The notes: generated by a model from the sequence alone, not told the origin. Shown: positions 1 through 7,592, counted from the stretch's first letter. The stretch is DNA of 23,929 nt from Cyanobacteria bacterium OH_SFB_17 (GCA_023395735.1 JAEWYI010000017.1:1-23929), one strand, 5' to 3'. Program-made: numbers and translations.

Positions 1-618
1 TCAAAATATCTGCTGGTTCTTGCCATAGGATTTGCGATACAATTTTTTATCGTGTATCCTGTGTTCTTAAAAATATTTTCAAAAGTTCCTGTTTGGATGC
101 TATACGCCGCAATCGCAGAAGCAATGATGGTTGCATTCGGAACAGCGAGCTCATCTGCGACTTTGCCTTTGACAATTGCTTGTTGCGAAAAAAGAGGAAT
201 TTCTCATAAAGTTTCAAGCTTTGTTCTTCCTTTGGGTGCGACATTGAATATGGACGGCACGGCACTCTTGCAGACGGTTGCGGTTATATTCTTAGCCCAG
301 GCTTACGGTGTTGCTTTGACTCCATTTTTGATAATTCAAATCGCGTTTTTGGCTATTGTTGCTTCTAGCACATGTGCCGGAATCCCTGGAGCAGGCTTAA
401 TTACAATTGCATTAATTTTAAACGGAATGGGATTGAGCCCTGAACAACTGGTTGCAGGATTTGCTTTCTTATTCACGCTTGAAAGACTTACCGATATGTT
501 CAGAACAATGCTTAACGTAACTTCAGACGCTGTTGTAGCTGCTGCAATTGCAGACAACGAAAACGAAATTAATTATGATTTGTTGAATAACCCTGAAGGT
601 TACAGAGAAATCATTTAA
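1..618 (+). CDS. Dicarboxylate/amino-acid:cation symporter, C-terminal part (partial)
   Basis: The reading frame is open from the first base of the window, so the N-terminal half lies outside. The visible 205 residues are strongly hydrophobic. They carry two hallmarks of the sodium:dicarboxylate symporter family (SDF; GltP/GltT/DctA type): a serine-rich reentrant-loop segment (GTASSSATLP) and the cation/substrate-binding segment GATLNMDGTA, whose NMDGT core coordinates Na+ and the acidic substrate. A second reentrant loop (STCAGIPGAG) follows. The family imports glutamate, aspartate or C4-dicarboxylates with Na+ or H+ across the inner membrane; the exact substrate cannot be read from this fragment. 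The stop is at 618 and the next gene begins about 20 bases later on the same strand, so the two are probably co-transcribed. Confidence 0.93.
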   Translation, partial: SKYLLVLAIGFAIQFFIVYPVFLKIFSKVPVWMLYAAIAEAMMVAFGTASSSATLPLTIACCEKRGISHKVSSFVLPLGATLNMDGTALLQTVAVIFLAQAYGVALTPFLIIQIAFLAIVASSTCAGIPGAGLITIALILNGMGLSPEQLVAGFAFLFTLERLTDMFRTMLNVTSDAVVAAAIADNENEINYDLLNNPEGYREII

Positions 619-637
619 GCGTAGCAGGTTGCAGATT

Positions 638-1384
638 GTGAACGATGATTTAAAAAACAAACCTAATTTAATCGGTTTTTGGGGATACCCGAATCCAAAA
701 ATAGTTGAAAGCTTAAAAAATCAATATCCAAAAGCCGAATGGCTTGATTTGGATATTGATTTTAATTATCCTGATGTTAATATTTTGCCTGATGCGTATT
801 GCAAAATTATTAAAAACATCATAAACAATGCGTTTTATCTTAAAAATAAAATCTTCAAAATTGTTGCAACGACAGGAAAAGACAAATGCGACAGTGGTTG
901 GTTTGCCGCACAAACCTTAAAAGATATGGGGTTTGATGTTGTAGAAAGCAGATATGAAGAAATTGATAAAAGAAGAGAAATCTCTATTTGCACAAGCAAT
1001 TTAGCGCTTTTAGACAAAGTTAATTTGATAATGGACAACGTGCTTGAAAAATCAATCAATGTCGAAATTTTATCAAAATCAAAACCCCGTTTCGGTTTCT
1101 GGGGCGTACCACCGAATGATTTGGATATATTAAAGCTTTTCCCAAACGAAACACACGTTTATGGCTGGACAAGGTGTGTGGAAGCAGGTGTACCGGCGGA
1201 CGTTGAATTAGAAATGTTTGTGGACGAAGGAATACCAACGGTTTTTTATTCTCAGGCTTTTTGTGCAAAATCTCAGCTTGCTAAATATTTGGCAGACAAG
1301 CATAATGGGCTTTATATAGATATTGACGATTATGCGACAAATTCGATTAAAGCAAAAATCGAAGCCTTTTTACGCTTGCGATAA
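638..1384 (+). CDS. Unrecognised protein with duplicated GFWG segments
   Basis: I do not recognise this family. The frame can start at TTG 629 or GTG 638; I prefer 638 because AGCAGG then lies about nine bases upstream, whereas it abuts the TTG. The protein is soluble, with no signal peptide or membrane segment. It looks internally duplicated: a first segment (GFWGYPNP followed by a leucine-rich helix and a tryptophan) near residues 13-40 resembles a second (GFWGVPPND followed by similar spacing) near residues 152-180. Cysteines sit in short motifs (DKCDSGW, TRCVEAG, QAFCAK), and there are acidic stretches (VELEMFVDEG, YIDIDDY). The TTGKDKCDSG segment is glycine- and lysine-containing but is not a clear P-loop. 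It follows the symporter by about 20 bases and probably shares its mRNA. Metal or nucleotide binding is conceivable but unproven. Confidence 0.75.
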   Translation: MNDDLKNKPNLIGFWGYPNPKIVESLKNQYPKAEWLDLDIDFNYPDVNILPDAYCKIIKNIINNAFYLKNKIFKIVATTGKDKCDSGWFAAQTLKDMGFDVVESRYEEIDKRREISICTSNLALLDKVNLIMDNVLEKSINVEILSKSKPRFGFWGVPPNDLDILKLFPNETHVYGWTRCVEAGVPADVELEMFVDEGIPTVFYSQAFCAKSQLAKYLADKHNGLYIDIDDYATNSIKAKIEAFLRLR

Positions 1385-1405
1385 TATTATTTTTAAATAT
1401 ATGAA

Positions 1406-1440
1406 AAGGCGACACTGCCAAATAATAGCTGTGTCGCCTT
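1406..1440 (-). terminator. Rho-independent terminator of rpsU
   Basis: A perfect 10-bp inverted repeat (AAGGCGACAC at 1406-1415, GTGTCGCCTT at 1431-1440) encloses a 15-base loop. Read on the minus strand it lies about 40 bases after the rpsU stop and runs into a short T run. It may also slow plus-strand transcription arriving from the gene ending at 1384. Confidence 0.75.
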
Positions 1441-1480
1441 ATTATAAACTGCAAATTGTTCACAGTAAAATTTTATCTAA

Positions 1481-1654
1481 TTAAACTTTTCTCTTACGAG
1501 CAGTTTCAGATTTACGTTTTCTTTTAACGCTAGGCTTTTCATAGCGTTCACGTCTTTTGATTTCAGAAAGAATTCCTGCTTTTTGGATTTTTTTCTTGAA
1601 TCTACGAAGAGCGCTTTCAATGCTTTCGTTTTCGCCAACTTTAACTTCTGCCAT
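1481..1654 (-). CDS. rpsU: 30S ribosomal protein S21
   Basis: This 57-residue basic protein matches bacterial S21. It begins MAEVKVGENESIESALRRF, continues with the family's KKKIQKAGILSEIKRRERYEKPS core, and ends in a lysine/arginine-rich tail (KRKRKSETARKRKV). S21 sits on the platform of the small ribosomal subunit near the 3' end of 16S rRNA and helps initiation by base pairing with mRNA. The length is normal for the family. The start is fixed by a very strong Shine-Dalgarno sequence (AAGGTGGTGA, 1663-1672) eight bases upstream. The gene is the last of a minus-strand group after the YkgJ-like gene but has its own promoter, and a hairpin terminator follows. Confidence 0.96.
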   Translation of the reverse strand: MAEVKVGENESIESALRRFKKKIQKAGILSEIKRRERYEKPSVKRKRKSETARKRKV

Positions 1655-1701
1655 TTATTTTTTCACCACCTTAAAGTTTATTTATCGACTAGAATAAATC
1701 C

Positions 1702-1730
1702 ATCTTAGCCCAAAAGCAAATAAAAATCAA
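1702..1730 (-). promoter_or_regulatory. Promoter of rpsU
   Basis: On the minus strand, TTGATT (1725-1730) and TAAGAT (1702-1707) are separated by exactly 17 bases, a sigma-70-type layout. The expected start is near 1695, giving a leader of about 40 bases with the strong ribosome binding site. Confidence 0.6.
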
Positions 1731-1744
1731 GCGTTTCTGCTATT

Positions 1745-2344
1745 TTAACCCTCAAACCATTCTATAAGCGGCTTTTCTTCTCCAAAAAATATGTTTAAAT
1801 CATTTGCGGCAGATTCTTTTAATAAATCACTAAGACATAAATTGTAAGCAAGGGGCTCATTTAAGTATCCTGACACTTGAAATTTTTTCAAACTGATTTT
1901 TTTTTGCTCAAAATCATATACTTCACTGTAATTCAGTCCATTATTTACACAATAAGGAGTAAGATACTCCATTCGGTCATTATTTTTTTTCGAGAAAATA
2001 AGCCCGTAAGTCCGACAAATTATCCCTCTAAAATTATATATGCTGCAAGCGCCATCAATTAAAAAAGGGCAACGATAAAAAAATGGAGTTGTTGCACCTT
2101 TTCTTTGCATTTTTTCTTTTTTAATCGACTGAATATTGCTTTGAATTTTCACCTGTAGCTCTGGTAAAAGTTTTTGATAACCTTTTACAGCATAATCAAA
2201 CTCCTTTTGCGAAAAAGGATAATCGCCTTTTTCACAACAAAGGGAACATCCTTTTTTGCATTTAATATATTCGCTTTGATTTTCAAAATAGGTTGCAAGT
2301 CTGTCTTCTAAATTATTCAAATATAATTCGTAATTTGATATCAT
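1745..2344 (-). CDS. YkgJ-family cysteine-cluster protein (CxxCxxCC)
   Basis: This 199-residue protein has the zinc/iron-chelating CxxCxxCC pattern of the YkgJ family (PF03692). A cysteine cluster lies at residues 29-37 (C29, C33, C36, C37). It is followed after about 55 residues by C92, C100 and C110 in the form RCPFLIDGACSIYNF...CRTYG, the usual C-x-IY-x-R-x-x-CR second half. The family probably binds a metal or Fe-S cluster; no reaction is established. There is no signal peptide. The ATG at 2344 has no Shine-Dalgarno sequence; instead a perfect TATAAT lies eight bases upstream, so the mRNA may be leaderless. The gene precedes rpsU on the minus strand, with 90 bases between them that hold the rpsU promoter. 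Confidence 0.88.
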   Translation of the reverse strand: MISNYELYLNNLEDRLATYFENQSEYIKCKKGCSLCCEKGDYPFSQKEFDYAVKGYQKLLPELQVKIQSNIQSIKKEKMQRKGATTPFFYRCPFLIDGACSIYNFRGIICRTYGLIFSKKNNDRMEYLTPYCVNNGLNYSEVYDFEQKKISLKKFQVSGYLNEPLAYNLCLSDLLKESAANDLNIFFGEEKPLIEWFEG

Positions 2345-2352
2345 ACGAAGAG

Positions 2353-2358
2353 ATTATA
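2353..2358 (-). promoter_or_regulatory. -10 box eight bases from the YkgJ start codon
   Basis: TATAAT on the minus strand is separated from ATG 2344 by CTCTTCGT only. Transcription would begin at or within a base or two of the ATG. A convincing -35 is not visible, and the -35 area would overlap the ferritin terminator hairpin. Confidence 0.5.
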
Positions 2359-2364
2359 CATCAA

Positions 2365-2396
2365 AAAAGCCGGATTAAAAGAATAATCCGACTTTT
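2365..2396 (-). terminator. Rho-independent terminator after ferritin
   Basis: A 13-bp stem with one mismatch (2365-2377 with 2384-2396) closes a 6-base loop and is followed on the minus strand by six Ts. It lies about 20 bases after the ferritin stop and ends the superoxide reductase-ferritin unit. Confidence 0.8.
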
Positions 2397-2416
2397 CTAG
2401 TTGTTTATTTTAAAAA

Positions 2417-2935
2417 TTAAGCGTTTCCCTTAATTGAAGGTTGAACAAAAACTCTTGCCGCCAAATCTTTATCTAAAAGATAAAGCGCACTTTTGTCATC
2501 TCCTATCAATTTCAATTTAGAGATAATATCTTGAGCGTTTGCTTCTTCTTCGACCTGCTCATCAACAAACCAGTTCATATAAGACATTGTAGCTCTATCT
2601 TTAACTTCTTCGGCTACATTCACAATATGATTGATAAGAGCGGTTACATACATTTCATGTTTCAAAACTTCTTCCATAACATGAAGAGGGCCTTTCCACT
2701 CGTTTTGAGGCTTATCGACGGATTCAAGGACAACCTTTTCACCTCTGTCTACAAGAAAATCATAAATCAACATTGAATGCGCAAGTTCTTCCTGTGCTTG
2801 TATTCTTGTCCAATTTGCAAAACCCAACAAGCCCAAGTCGGAAAAATACGCAGACATTGAAAGATAAAGGTAAGAAGAATACAATTCTTTATTCACTTGA
2901 TCGTTTAAAACTTTGCCTACTTTTTCATTAATCAT
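2417..2935 (-). CDS. ftnA: Bacterial non-heme ferritin
   Basis: This 172-residue four-helix protein matches bacterial FtnA in length and register. Ferroxidase ligands are at the canonical positions: E17 (NKELYSSYLYL), E50 and H53 (QAQEELAHS), E94 (KHEMY) and Q127 with E129/E130 (VDEQVEEE). Twenty-four subunits are expected to assemble a cytoplasmic shell that oxidises Fe2+ and stores ferric mineral. There is no heme-binding methionine feature suggesting bacterioferritin. Its start overlaps the end of the superoxide reductase gene by eight bases, implying translational coupling. Both products handle iron and reactive oxygen, so co-regulation makes sense: removal of superoxide yields peroxide, and ferritin keeps free Fe2+ low. 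Confidence 0.96.
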   Translation of the reverse strand: MINEKVGKVLNDQVNKELYSSYLYLSMSAYFSDLGLLGFANWTRIQAQEELAHSMLIYDFLVDRGEKVVLESVDKPQNEWKGPLHVMEEVLKHEMYVTALINHIVNVAEEVKDRATMSYMNWFVDEQVEEEANAQDIISKLKLIGDDKSALYLLDKDLAARVFVQPSIKGNA

Positions 2936-3320
2936 AATTTGCCTCCCACAATCCGTGAAGATTGCAATATTCTCTAGTTGTTAAAGAATCTACATCATAA
3001 CCTTTAAGGTTAAAAGTCGGCTCTTCTGTCGGATTAAGATATTTTCTTTTAACATATCTTCCGTCTAAAGAGTTAACTTCTATAAACTGGATATAATGTT
3101 CATCTGTCATTGGATGTAAAACGCTTCCAACTCTTATTTCTAACTCATTATCTTTTTTAACAAAAAACGGTACGTGTTTTTCTCCGGCTGCATCAGTTGA
3201 ATTAGCCTTGAGCAATCTCATAGGCTGTGAACAGCATACAAGCTCTCCCGCGCCTTCCAATACAACTTCTACAAAATTTCCGCACACATCACATTTGTAC
3301 ATTTCTAGCTTTTTTGTCAT
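2928..3320 (-). CDS. dfx: Desulfoferrodoxin (2Fe superoxide reductase)
   Basis: The 130-residue protein reduces superoxide to hydrogen peroxide without releasing oxygen and is typical of anaerobes. The N-terminal desulforedoxin-like domain keeps all four center I ligands (C10, C13, C29, C30), so this is the two-iron class and not neelaredoxin. The catalytic center II ligands are all present: H49 in EKHVPF, H69 in LHPM, H75, then C119 and H122 in CNLHGLW. E47, which caps the open iron site, is also kept. The ATG at 3320 has a strong ribosome binding site (GAAAGGGGGC). It is the first gene of a two-gene unit with ferritin. Electron donors such as rubredoxin are not in the window. Confidence 0.96.
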   Translation of the reverse strand: MTKKLEMYKCDVCGNFVEVVLEGAGELVCCSQPMRLLKANSTDAAGEKHVPFFVKKDNELEIRVGSVLHPMTDEHYIQFIEVNSLDGRYVKRKYLNPTEEPTFNLKGYDVDSLTTREYCNLHGLWEANYD

Positions 3321-3344
3321 ATATAGCCCCCTTTCGATTTCGGT

Positions 3345-3372
3345 ATTCTATAATTTAACACAAAAAAAACAA
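3345..3372 (-). promoter_or_regulatory. Possible promoter of dfx-ftnA
   Basis: On the minus strand TTGTTT (3367-3372) and TAGAAT (3345-3350) are 16 bases apart, about 25 bases before the dfx start codon. The whole 217-base gap to the next plus-strand gene is very AT-rich and otherwise holds only that gene's promoter. I see no convincing Fur or PerR box. Confidence 0.35.
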
Positions 3373-3521
3373 AATATAATTATCCTTAAGTATTTATTTA
3401 TAATTCAAATTTTAAAATTACGACTTCTTTATGCAAGCTTACTCAAATAGAGAGTTTTAGGTTAATAATAATTAAGAAATTTAAAGATTTTTCACTTAAA
3501 AAAGTATTTGATTAAAAAATA

Positions 3522-3530
3522 TGTTATTAT
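3522..3530 (+). promoter_or_regulatory. Extended -10 box seven bases from an ATG
   Basis: TGTTATTAT is an extended -10 (TGn plus TATTAT at 3525-3530). ATG 3538 follows after GTCAAAC, with no Shine-Dalgarno sequence. This decides the start of the downstream gene and suggests a leaderless mRNA. Confidence 0.5.
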
Positions 3531-3537
3531 GTCAAAC

Positions 3538-4149
3538 ATGATTAATTTAAGCACCGATATGGACAACCTTAGAAAGGCTTATAGAGCCATTTTCCTGCAA
3601 ACTACAACGGAAGTCACAAACAAAATAGAGAGCATGACTCCAAGACAACTTAAAACTTTTTTAGACTCTGAGTCAAAAAAAGTCTATAAAGAATGGGAAA
3701 ATATTCAAAAGCAAAAGGACAAAATAACATGCAAAAAATGTGCCTCGTGCTGCAAATTGGCATGCAGCGAGTTTTCACCACAAATCCTTGAAGAAAAAGT
3801 CAAAAACGGTGATTACTTAGCAACAGAATTCACAAAAGTTTTCATTCCTTATGAAAATACAGAAGAAGCCAGAAGTGTTTATCCAGAATATTTTGAGCTA
3901 TTGAATCAAAAAGCCAAAGATGAGGCAGTTTATTTTTACAAATGCAAAAACGTTACTGCAGAAAACACCTGCCCTGATTATGAAAACAGACCCGTTGTCT
4001 GCAGAGAATTTCCCGACAATCCGATAGCTTTTTTACCTATCAAATGCGCATATAATGAGTGGAAAGCTCAAACAGAAAGAAAAGCGCTTGAACTTCATTC
4101 AAAAACTGAAATTTTATGTTTATTTAAAGAAACTCTTGTAAAAAATTAA
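3538..4149 (+). CDS. YkgJ-family cysteine-cluster protein (second, divergent copy)
   Basis: The protein carries the CxxCxxCC signature: C65, C68, C71, C72 and an added C76 (CKKCASCCKLAC), then C136, C145 and C155 (CPDYENRPVVCREFPDNP) and a late C170. It is more canonical than the copy at 1745-2344 and differs outside the cysteines, so the two are distant paralogues, not a recent duplication. The N-terminal 60 residues are helical and charged. The frame extends upstream to TTG 3508 and ATG 3529, but both fall inside or before the apparent -10 box, so I place the start at ATG 3538 (203 residues). The C terminus faces the convergent membrane-protein gene, five bases away. Metal binding is expected; the cellular role is unknown. 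Confidence 0.87.
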   Translation: MINLSTDMDNLRKAYRAIFLQTTTEVTNKIESMTPRQLKTFLDSESKKVYKEWENIQKQKDKITCKKCASCCKLACSEFSPQILEEKVKNGDYLATEFTKVFIPYENTEEARSVYPEYFELLNQKAKDEAVYFYKCKNVTAENTCPDYENRPVVCREFPDNPIAFLPIKCAYNEWKAQTERKALELHSKTEILCLFKETLVKN

Positions 4150-4154
4150 TTTTT

Positions 4155-4481
4155 TTAGACAGAAGCTTTTATTTCTTCTTTTTCGTTATTTTTCACTAAA
4201 TTGGTATTAACAGGCATTTTTTGAATTTCTGCTCTGTTTTTGTACATATAATACAAAACCATATCCGCGCCTACCAACAAAAAATTCAGCGCGTACAAAT
4301 AAATGACAGCATCCATATTATAAATAACTTTATGTGCCATGCCCATCATATATCCTGCTTCTACAAGCCACAAAAACAAAATGCTTTTGCCTTTTACATT
4401 TTTTGTCCTGTAAGTTTTGGCAACCTGAAACGGCCAACTTGCGCCGAAGCAAAACATCATACCGGCTTCTAAGATACTCAT
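4155..4481 (-). CDS. Small PQ-loop/SemiSWEET-like membrane protein
   Basis: This 108-residue protein has three hydrophobic helices followed by a charged cytoplasmic tail (KNNEKEEIKASV). The first helix contains the proline-glutamine pair that names PQ-loop proteins (SWPFQVAKTYRTKNVKGKS). The lysine/serine run after it and the long second helix match the three-helix half-unit of SemiSWEET-type carriers, which dimerise to move sugars or other small solutes. The resemblance is at motif level only and the substrate is unknown. The ATG at 4481 has an AAGGAA ribosome binding site. The gene is monocistronic and converges on the YkgJ-like gene. The 124-base gap upstream holds its leader and the rlmN promoter. 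Confidence 0.7.
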   Translation of the reverse strand: MSILEAGMMFCFGASWPFQVAKTYRTKNVKGKSILFLWLVEAGYMMGMAHKVIYNMDAVIYLYALNFLLVGADMVLYYMYKNRAEIQKMPVNTNLVKNNEKEEIKASV

Positions 4482-4590
4482 TTTATATTCCTTTTTTATT
4501 CTTCTATCTTTCTCTATTTTAACTCTTAATTTGTGTTTTCAAGTTAAGATTATATTAAGACACTCTTATCCTTCTTTAACAAGAGTTTTA

Positions 4591-4599
4591 TGCTATAAT
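4591..4599 (+). promoter_or_regulatory. rlmN: Extended -10 promoter of rlmN
   Basis: TGCTATAAT is a perfect extended -10 (TATAAT at 4594-4599). The -35 region is poor. It contains a dyad, ACTCTT (4562-4567) and AAGAGT (4581-4586), that could bind a regulator. The A of ATG 4606 lies seven bases after the -10, at the expected transcription start. Confidence 0.65.
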
Positions 4600-4605
4600 T
4601 TACTT

Positions 4606-5634
4606 ATGAAAAAAATTATATTATCAGGGCTAAATCAAATAGATTTTGAAAAATTAGCAGAAAAATTAAACTCATCTAAATTCAGAGCAAGACAAATCCA
4701 CAACTGGATTTATCTTAAATCTGTCTCAAACATAGAAGAAATGACGGATTTATCAAAAGATTTTCGAAATGAATTGTCAAATGTTGCTGAAGTTTCAAAC
4801 GTAAAAATAAAAACAAAGCAAACATCCAGTGATGGAACAATAAAATACCTTATCGAATATCCTGACGGAAACTGCGTAGAAACAGTGCTAATGAGATTTG
4901 ACAACAGAGCAAACCTAACAGCCTGCGTAAGTTCTCAGATTGGATGTGCTGTAAACTGCAAATTCTGCGCAACCGGAAAAAGAGGCTTCATAAGAAATTT
5001 GACAGCTTGCGAGATAGTAGAACAAGTTTTGACAATTCAAAGAGATACAGGCCTAAAAGTAACAAACGTTGTATTTATGGGACAGGGAGAGCCTTTATTG
5101 AACTTGAACAACGTATTAAAAGCTTTGAATATTTTTAACGAAAATCTGCAAATCGGAGCAAGAAGAATAACCATTTCCACAAGCGGAATCACACCGCAAA
5201 TAAACAAACTTGCAGATTTAAAATTGCAGTCCACACTTGCACTTTCTCTGCATGCTCCAAATTCTGAAGTGAGAAAACAAATAATGCCGATTGAAAATAA
5301 ATACAAGCTTGATGATTTGAAAAAAGCATTGAAAAATTACGTTGAAAAAACAGGACGAAGAATCACAATAGAATATTTATTAATAAGAGATTTAACAGAC
5401 ACAATAGAGATGGCGAAACAAACGGCAACACTACTTAAAGACGTGAAATGCAACGTAAATTTAATACCTTACAATTCAACTGATGATAACAACTTCAAAA
5501 AGCCAACCAAAGATGCGGTTATGAAGTTTAAATATCTTTTGGAACACTCAGGCAAAAAAGTTACAATCAGGCTGGAAAGAGGCGCAGACATTGATGCTGC
5601 ATGCGGGCAGCTAAGCGGAAAGATACTGAAATAA
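4606..5634 (+). CDS. rlmN: Dual-specificity 23S rRNA/tRNA adenine-C2 methyltransferase
   Basis: RlmN is a radical-SAM enzyme that makes 2-methyladenosine at A2503 of 23S rRNA and at A37 of some tRNAs. The radical-SAM cluster motif is clear (GCAVNCKFCATGKRG, CxxxCxxC). The SAM-binding GQGEPL segment follows, and the C-terminal mechanistic cysteine lies in AACGQLSG. The length of 342 residues is normal. The frame is open upstream to 4531, but the added residues are not family-like and lie across a strong -10 box, so I start at ATG 4606 (MKKIILSGLNQ). No Shine-Dalgarno sequence precedes this ATG, so the transcript is probably leaderless. The DUF115 gene follows closely and appears co-transcribed. 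Confidence 0.95.
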   Translation: MKKIILSGLNQIDFEKLAEKLNSSKFRARQIHNWIYLKSVSNIEEMTDLSKDFRNELSNVAEVSNVKIKTKQTSSDGTIKYLIEYPDGNCVETVLMRFDNRANLTACVSSQIGCAVNCKFCATGKRGFIRNLTACEIVEQVLTIQRDTGLKVTNVVFMGQGEPLLNLNNVLKALNIFNENLQIGARRITISTSGITPQINKLADLKLQSTLALSLHAPNSEVRKQIMPIENKYKLDDLKKALKNYVEKTGRRITIEYLLIRDLTDTIEMAKQTATLLKDVKCNVNLIPYNSTDDNNFKKPTKDAVMKFKYLLEHSGKKVTIRLERGADIDAACGQLSGKILK

Positions 5635-5645
5635 GGAGCAAAAAG

Positions 5646-7592
5646 TTGATAAACAGCGGAAATCCTACTTTAGACAAAAATCTTGAATGTATAAATCGCT
5701 ACAACCCTTCTTTGGCTGCACAAATTCTTAATTTGCCTTATCTAAGCCAAAAAATTGAGCTTATTCAAACAGAAAAAGATGAACCAAATCTTTCTCTAAA
5801 CGAAAAACCGCTGCATTCGCAAAAAGGAGCCGAAGAAGAAGCAAAAAAAGCTTTTCAGGAAGTTGCCAACACAAATCTTTCTATGCACATACTTTTTGGG
5901 CTTGGACTTGGACATATTTTCAAAGAATTTTGCGAAAATTCAAACGGAGTAATTTTTTTAATCGAACCGAACATTGAAATCTTACGCGTTACTTTTGAAC
6001 TTGTAGATTTCTCTGCTGAACTTTCTAAAAACAATGTATTTGTAAGCTCTGATTTACAATCTTTTAAACAATTTTACATCACAAATTACAAGTACAATTG
6101 CAAAACAAGCTTCACTTATCTGGGCTCGTATAAGGATATTTTTGGCGAAAAATTGAATGAAACGGTAAAACAAATCGAAATGATTGCAGGCGGATGCCAA
6201 GCTGAATACAACACGTTAAAAAAAGAAATTGTGCGCTCGATTTCAATGACCTTGGACAATTTGCCTTACACCCTAAACGAAACTCCGCTGTTGGAATACG
6301 AAAATATTTATAAAGACAAAACCGCGTTGATTGTTTCTGCAGGGCCTTCCCTTGATTCAAACATTGAAACCATCAAAAAAAACAGAGAAAAAGTTGTGAT
6401 ATTTTGTGTGGGAACAGCTTTTAAAGCCCTTGCCGTAAACGGAATTACGCCTGATTTTGTAAATATAATAGAAATCAATGACTGTTCAGGACAATTAAAA
6501 GATTTTGACTTATCAAACATAAACCTGCTTCTTGAACCTTACACAAACACATCCATCCACAAACTTGAAACAAAAACAAAACTTTTGTTCCCGACAAAAT
6601 CAACCCACGCAAACGATTACTGGGCAAAAGTTGTTAAATTAGACATTTCAAAATATCAATCTAAAGGCACCGTTTCGCACGAAGCCATTATGAGTGCAAA
6701 ATTGTTGGGGTTCAAAAAAATAATTCTTGTTGGACAGGATCTGGCTTATATCAACAACAAATGTTACAGCGATAATGCTGCATATTCCCAGCTTTCTTAT
6801 GAAATAAATCCTCAAACAAATAAACCTGAATTTAAAATAAAAGATTATGATAAATACGTTCAATCCCTTCTTCCTGTTGGACAAGAGGAGCCGCAAGAAT
6901 GGTGCAAAGGGTTTTCAGAATACAAAGTTCAAAACCTTACAGAAACTCTCTATTACGTAAAAGGCATAACCGGAGATATGCTGCCGACTCAAGGCGGATA
7001 CGCGACATTCATTGAACATTTCAAAGATTTTGCAAATTCAAACAAACACCTCACTTTGATAAATACTTCTATGGTTGGCGCTCAAATCGACGGGTTCAAA
7101 AACATGCCCCTTGAAAAAGCATTGAAAGATGAAACTGTTGTTGAAAAAATTGAACTTGAGAAAAAATATACTTATGACATAAATTCTATTTCGAAAAATC
7201 TTAAAAAAGAAATAGAAGCACTGAATAAAATACAAACTGAGTTTTCAAAAGCAAAGGAACACCTTTTTAAATTTGAAAGAGAACTTCAAAGAAGAAAAAC
7301 CGTCTCACAAGAAGCCGAAAAGCAATTTAAATCGACTCTTTTGATATATGATAAAATCACAAAAGAATATTATAACAAAAATCCGCTCTACCAAGCATTA
7401 GCATTCAATGAAAACATTGAAGTAAACAATGTACTTTTGCAAAATCCAACCTTCAACACAGAATCTATAAAACTTATAAACCCGTTTTTGAAAAATTATT
7501 TTGAGCAGGTTTATGCAAAAATAGAAGATTTCACATCAAAAATTCAAAAAACAGAGGCAAAAATCAATGAAAGCACTAATCCAGAGAGTTAA
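5646..7592 (+). CDS. DUF115/MptE-like protein (motility-associated Maf glycosyltransferase family)
   Basis: This 648-residue protein contains the MptE-like/DUF115 Rossmann domain: TALIVSAGPSLDSNIETIKK near residues 225-245, then a hydrophobic strand and a GTAFKALAVNGITPDF segment. Bacterial members are annotated as motility-associated (Maf) glycosyltransferases that put nonulosonic acids on flagellin; archaeal members are 6-hydroxymethylpterin pyrophosphokinases. The C-terminal third is lysine/glutamate-rich and probably coiled-coil (about residues 510-570). I start at TTG 5646 because AAGGAG (5633-5638) lies seven bases upstream. ATG 5601 would lie inside rlmN with no ribosome binding site. 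The rlmN stop overlaps this ribosome binding site and the 3' end overlaps dtd by 26 bases, so the three genes are probably coupled. No flagellar or sialic-acid-type genes are nearby, so the substrate is open. Confidence 0.85.
   Translation: MINSGNPTLDKNLECINRYNPSLAAQILNLPYLSQKIELIQTEKDEPNLSLNEKPLHSQKGAEEEAKKAFQEVANTNLSMHILFGLGLGHIFKEFCENSNGVIFLIEPNIEILRVTFELVDFSAELSKNNVFVSSDLQSFKQFYITNYKYNCKTSFTYLGSYKDIFGEKLNETVKQIEMIAGGCQAEYNTLKKEIVRSISMTLDNLPYTLNETPLLEYENIYKDKTALIVSAGPSLDSNIETIKKNREKVVIFCVGTAFKALAVNGITPDFVNIIEINDCSGQLKDFDLSNINLLLEPYTNTSIHKLETKTKLLFPTKSTHANDYWAKVVKLDISKYQSKGTVSHEAIMSAKLLGFKKIILVGQDLAYINNKCYSDNAAYSQLSYEINPQTNKPEFKIKDYDKYVQSLLPVGQEEPQEWCKGFSEYKVQNLTETLYYVKGITGDMLPTQGGYATFIEHFKDFANSNKHLTLINTSMVGAQIDGFKNMPLEKALKDETVVEKIELEKKYTYDINSISKNLKKEIEALNKIQTEFSKAKEHLFKFERELQRRKTVSQEAEKQFKSTLLIYDKITKEYYNKNPLYQALAFNENIEVNNVLLQNPTFNTESIKLINPFLKNYFEQVYAKIEDFTSKIQKTEAKINESTNPES

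Noticed and set aside
3345..3440. PerR/Fur-type box upstream of superoxide reductase-ferritin
   Set aside because: ATATAATTATCCTTA matches only one half-site of a PerR consensus; in such AT-rich DNA this is expected by chance.
4531..4605. 25-residue N-terminal extension of RlmN
   Set aside because: It runs through the -10 box, begins at a TTG without a ribosome binding site and is unlike the family N terminus.
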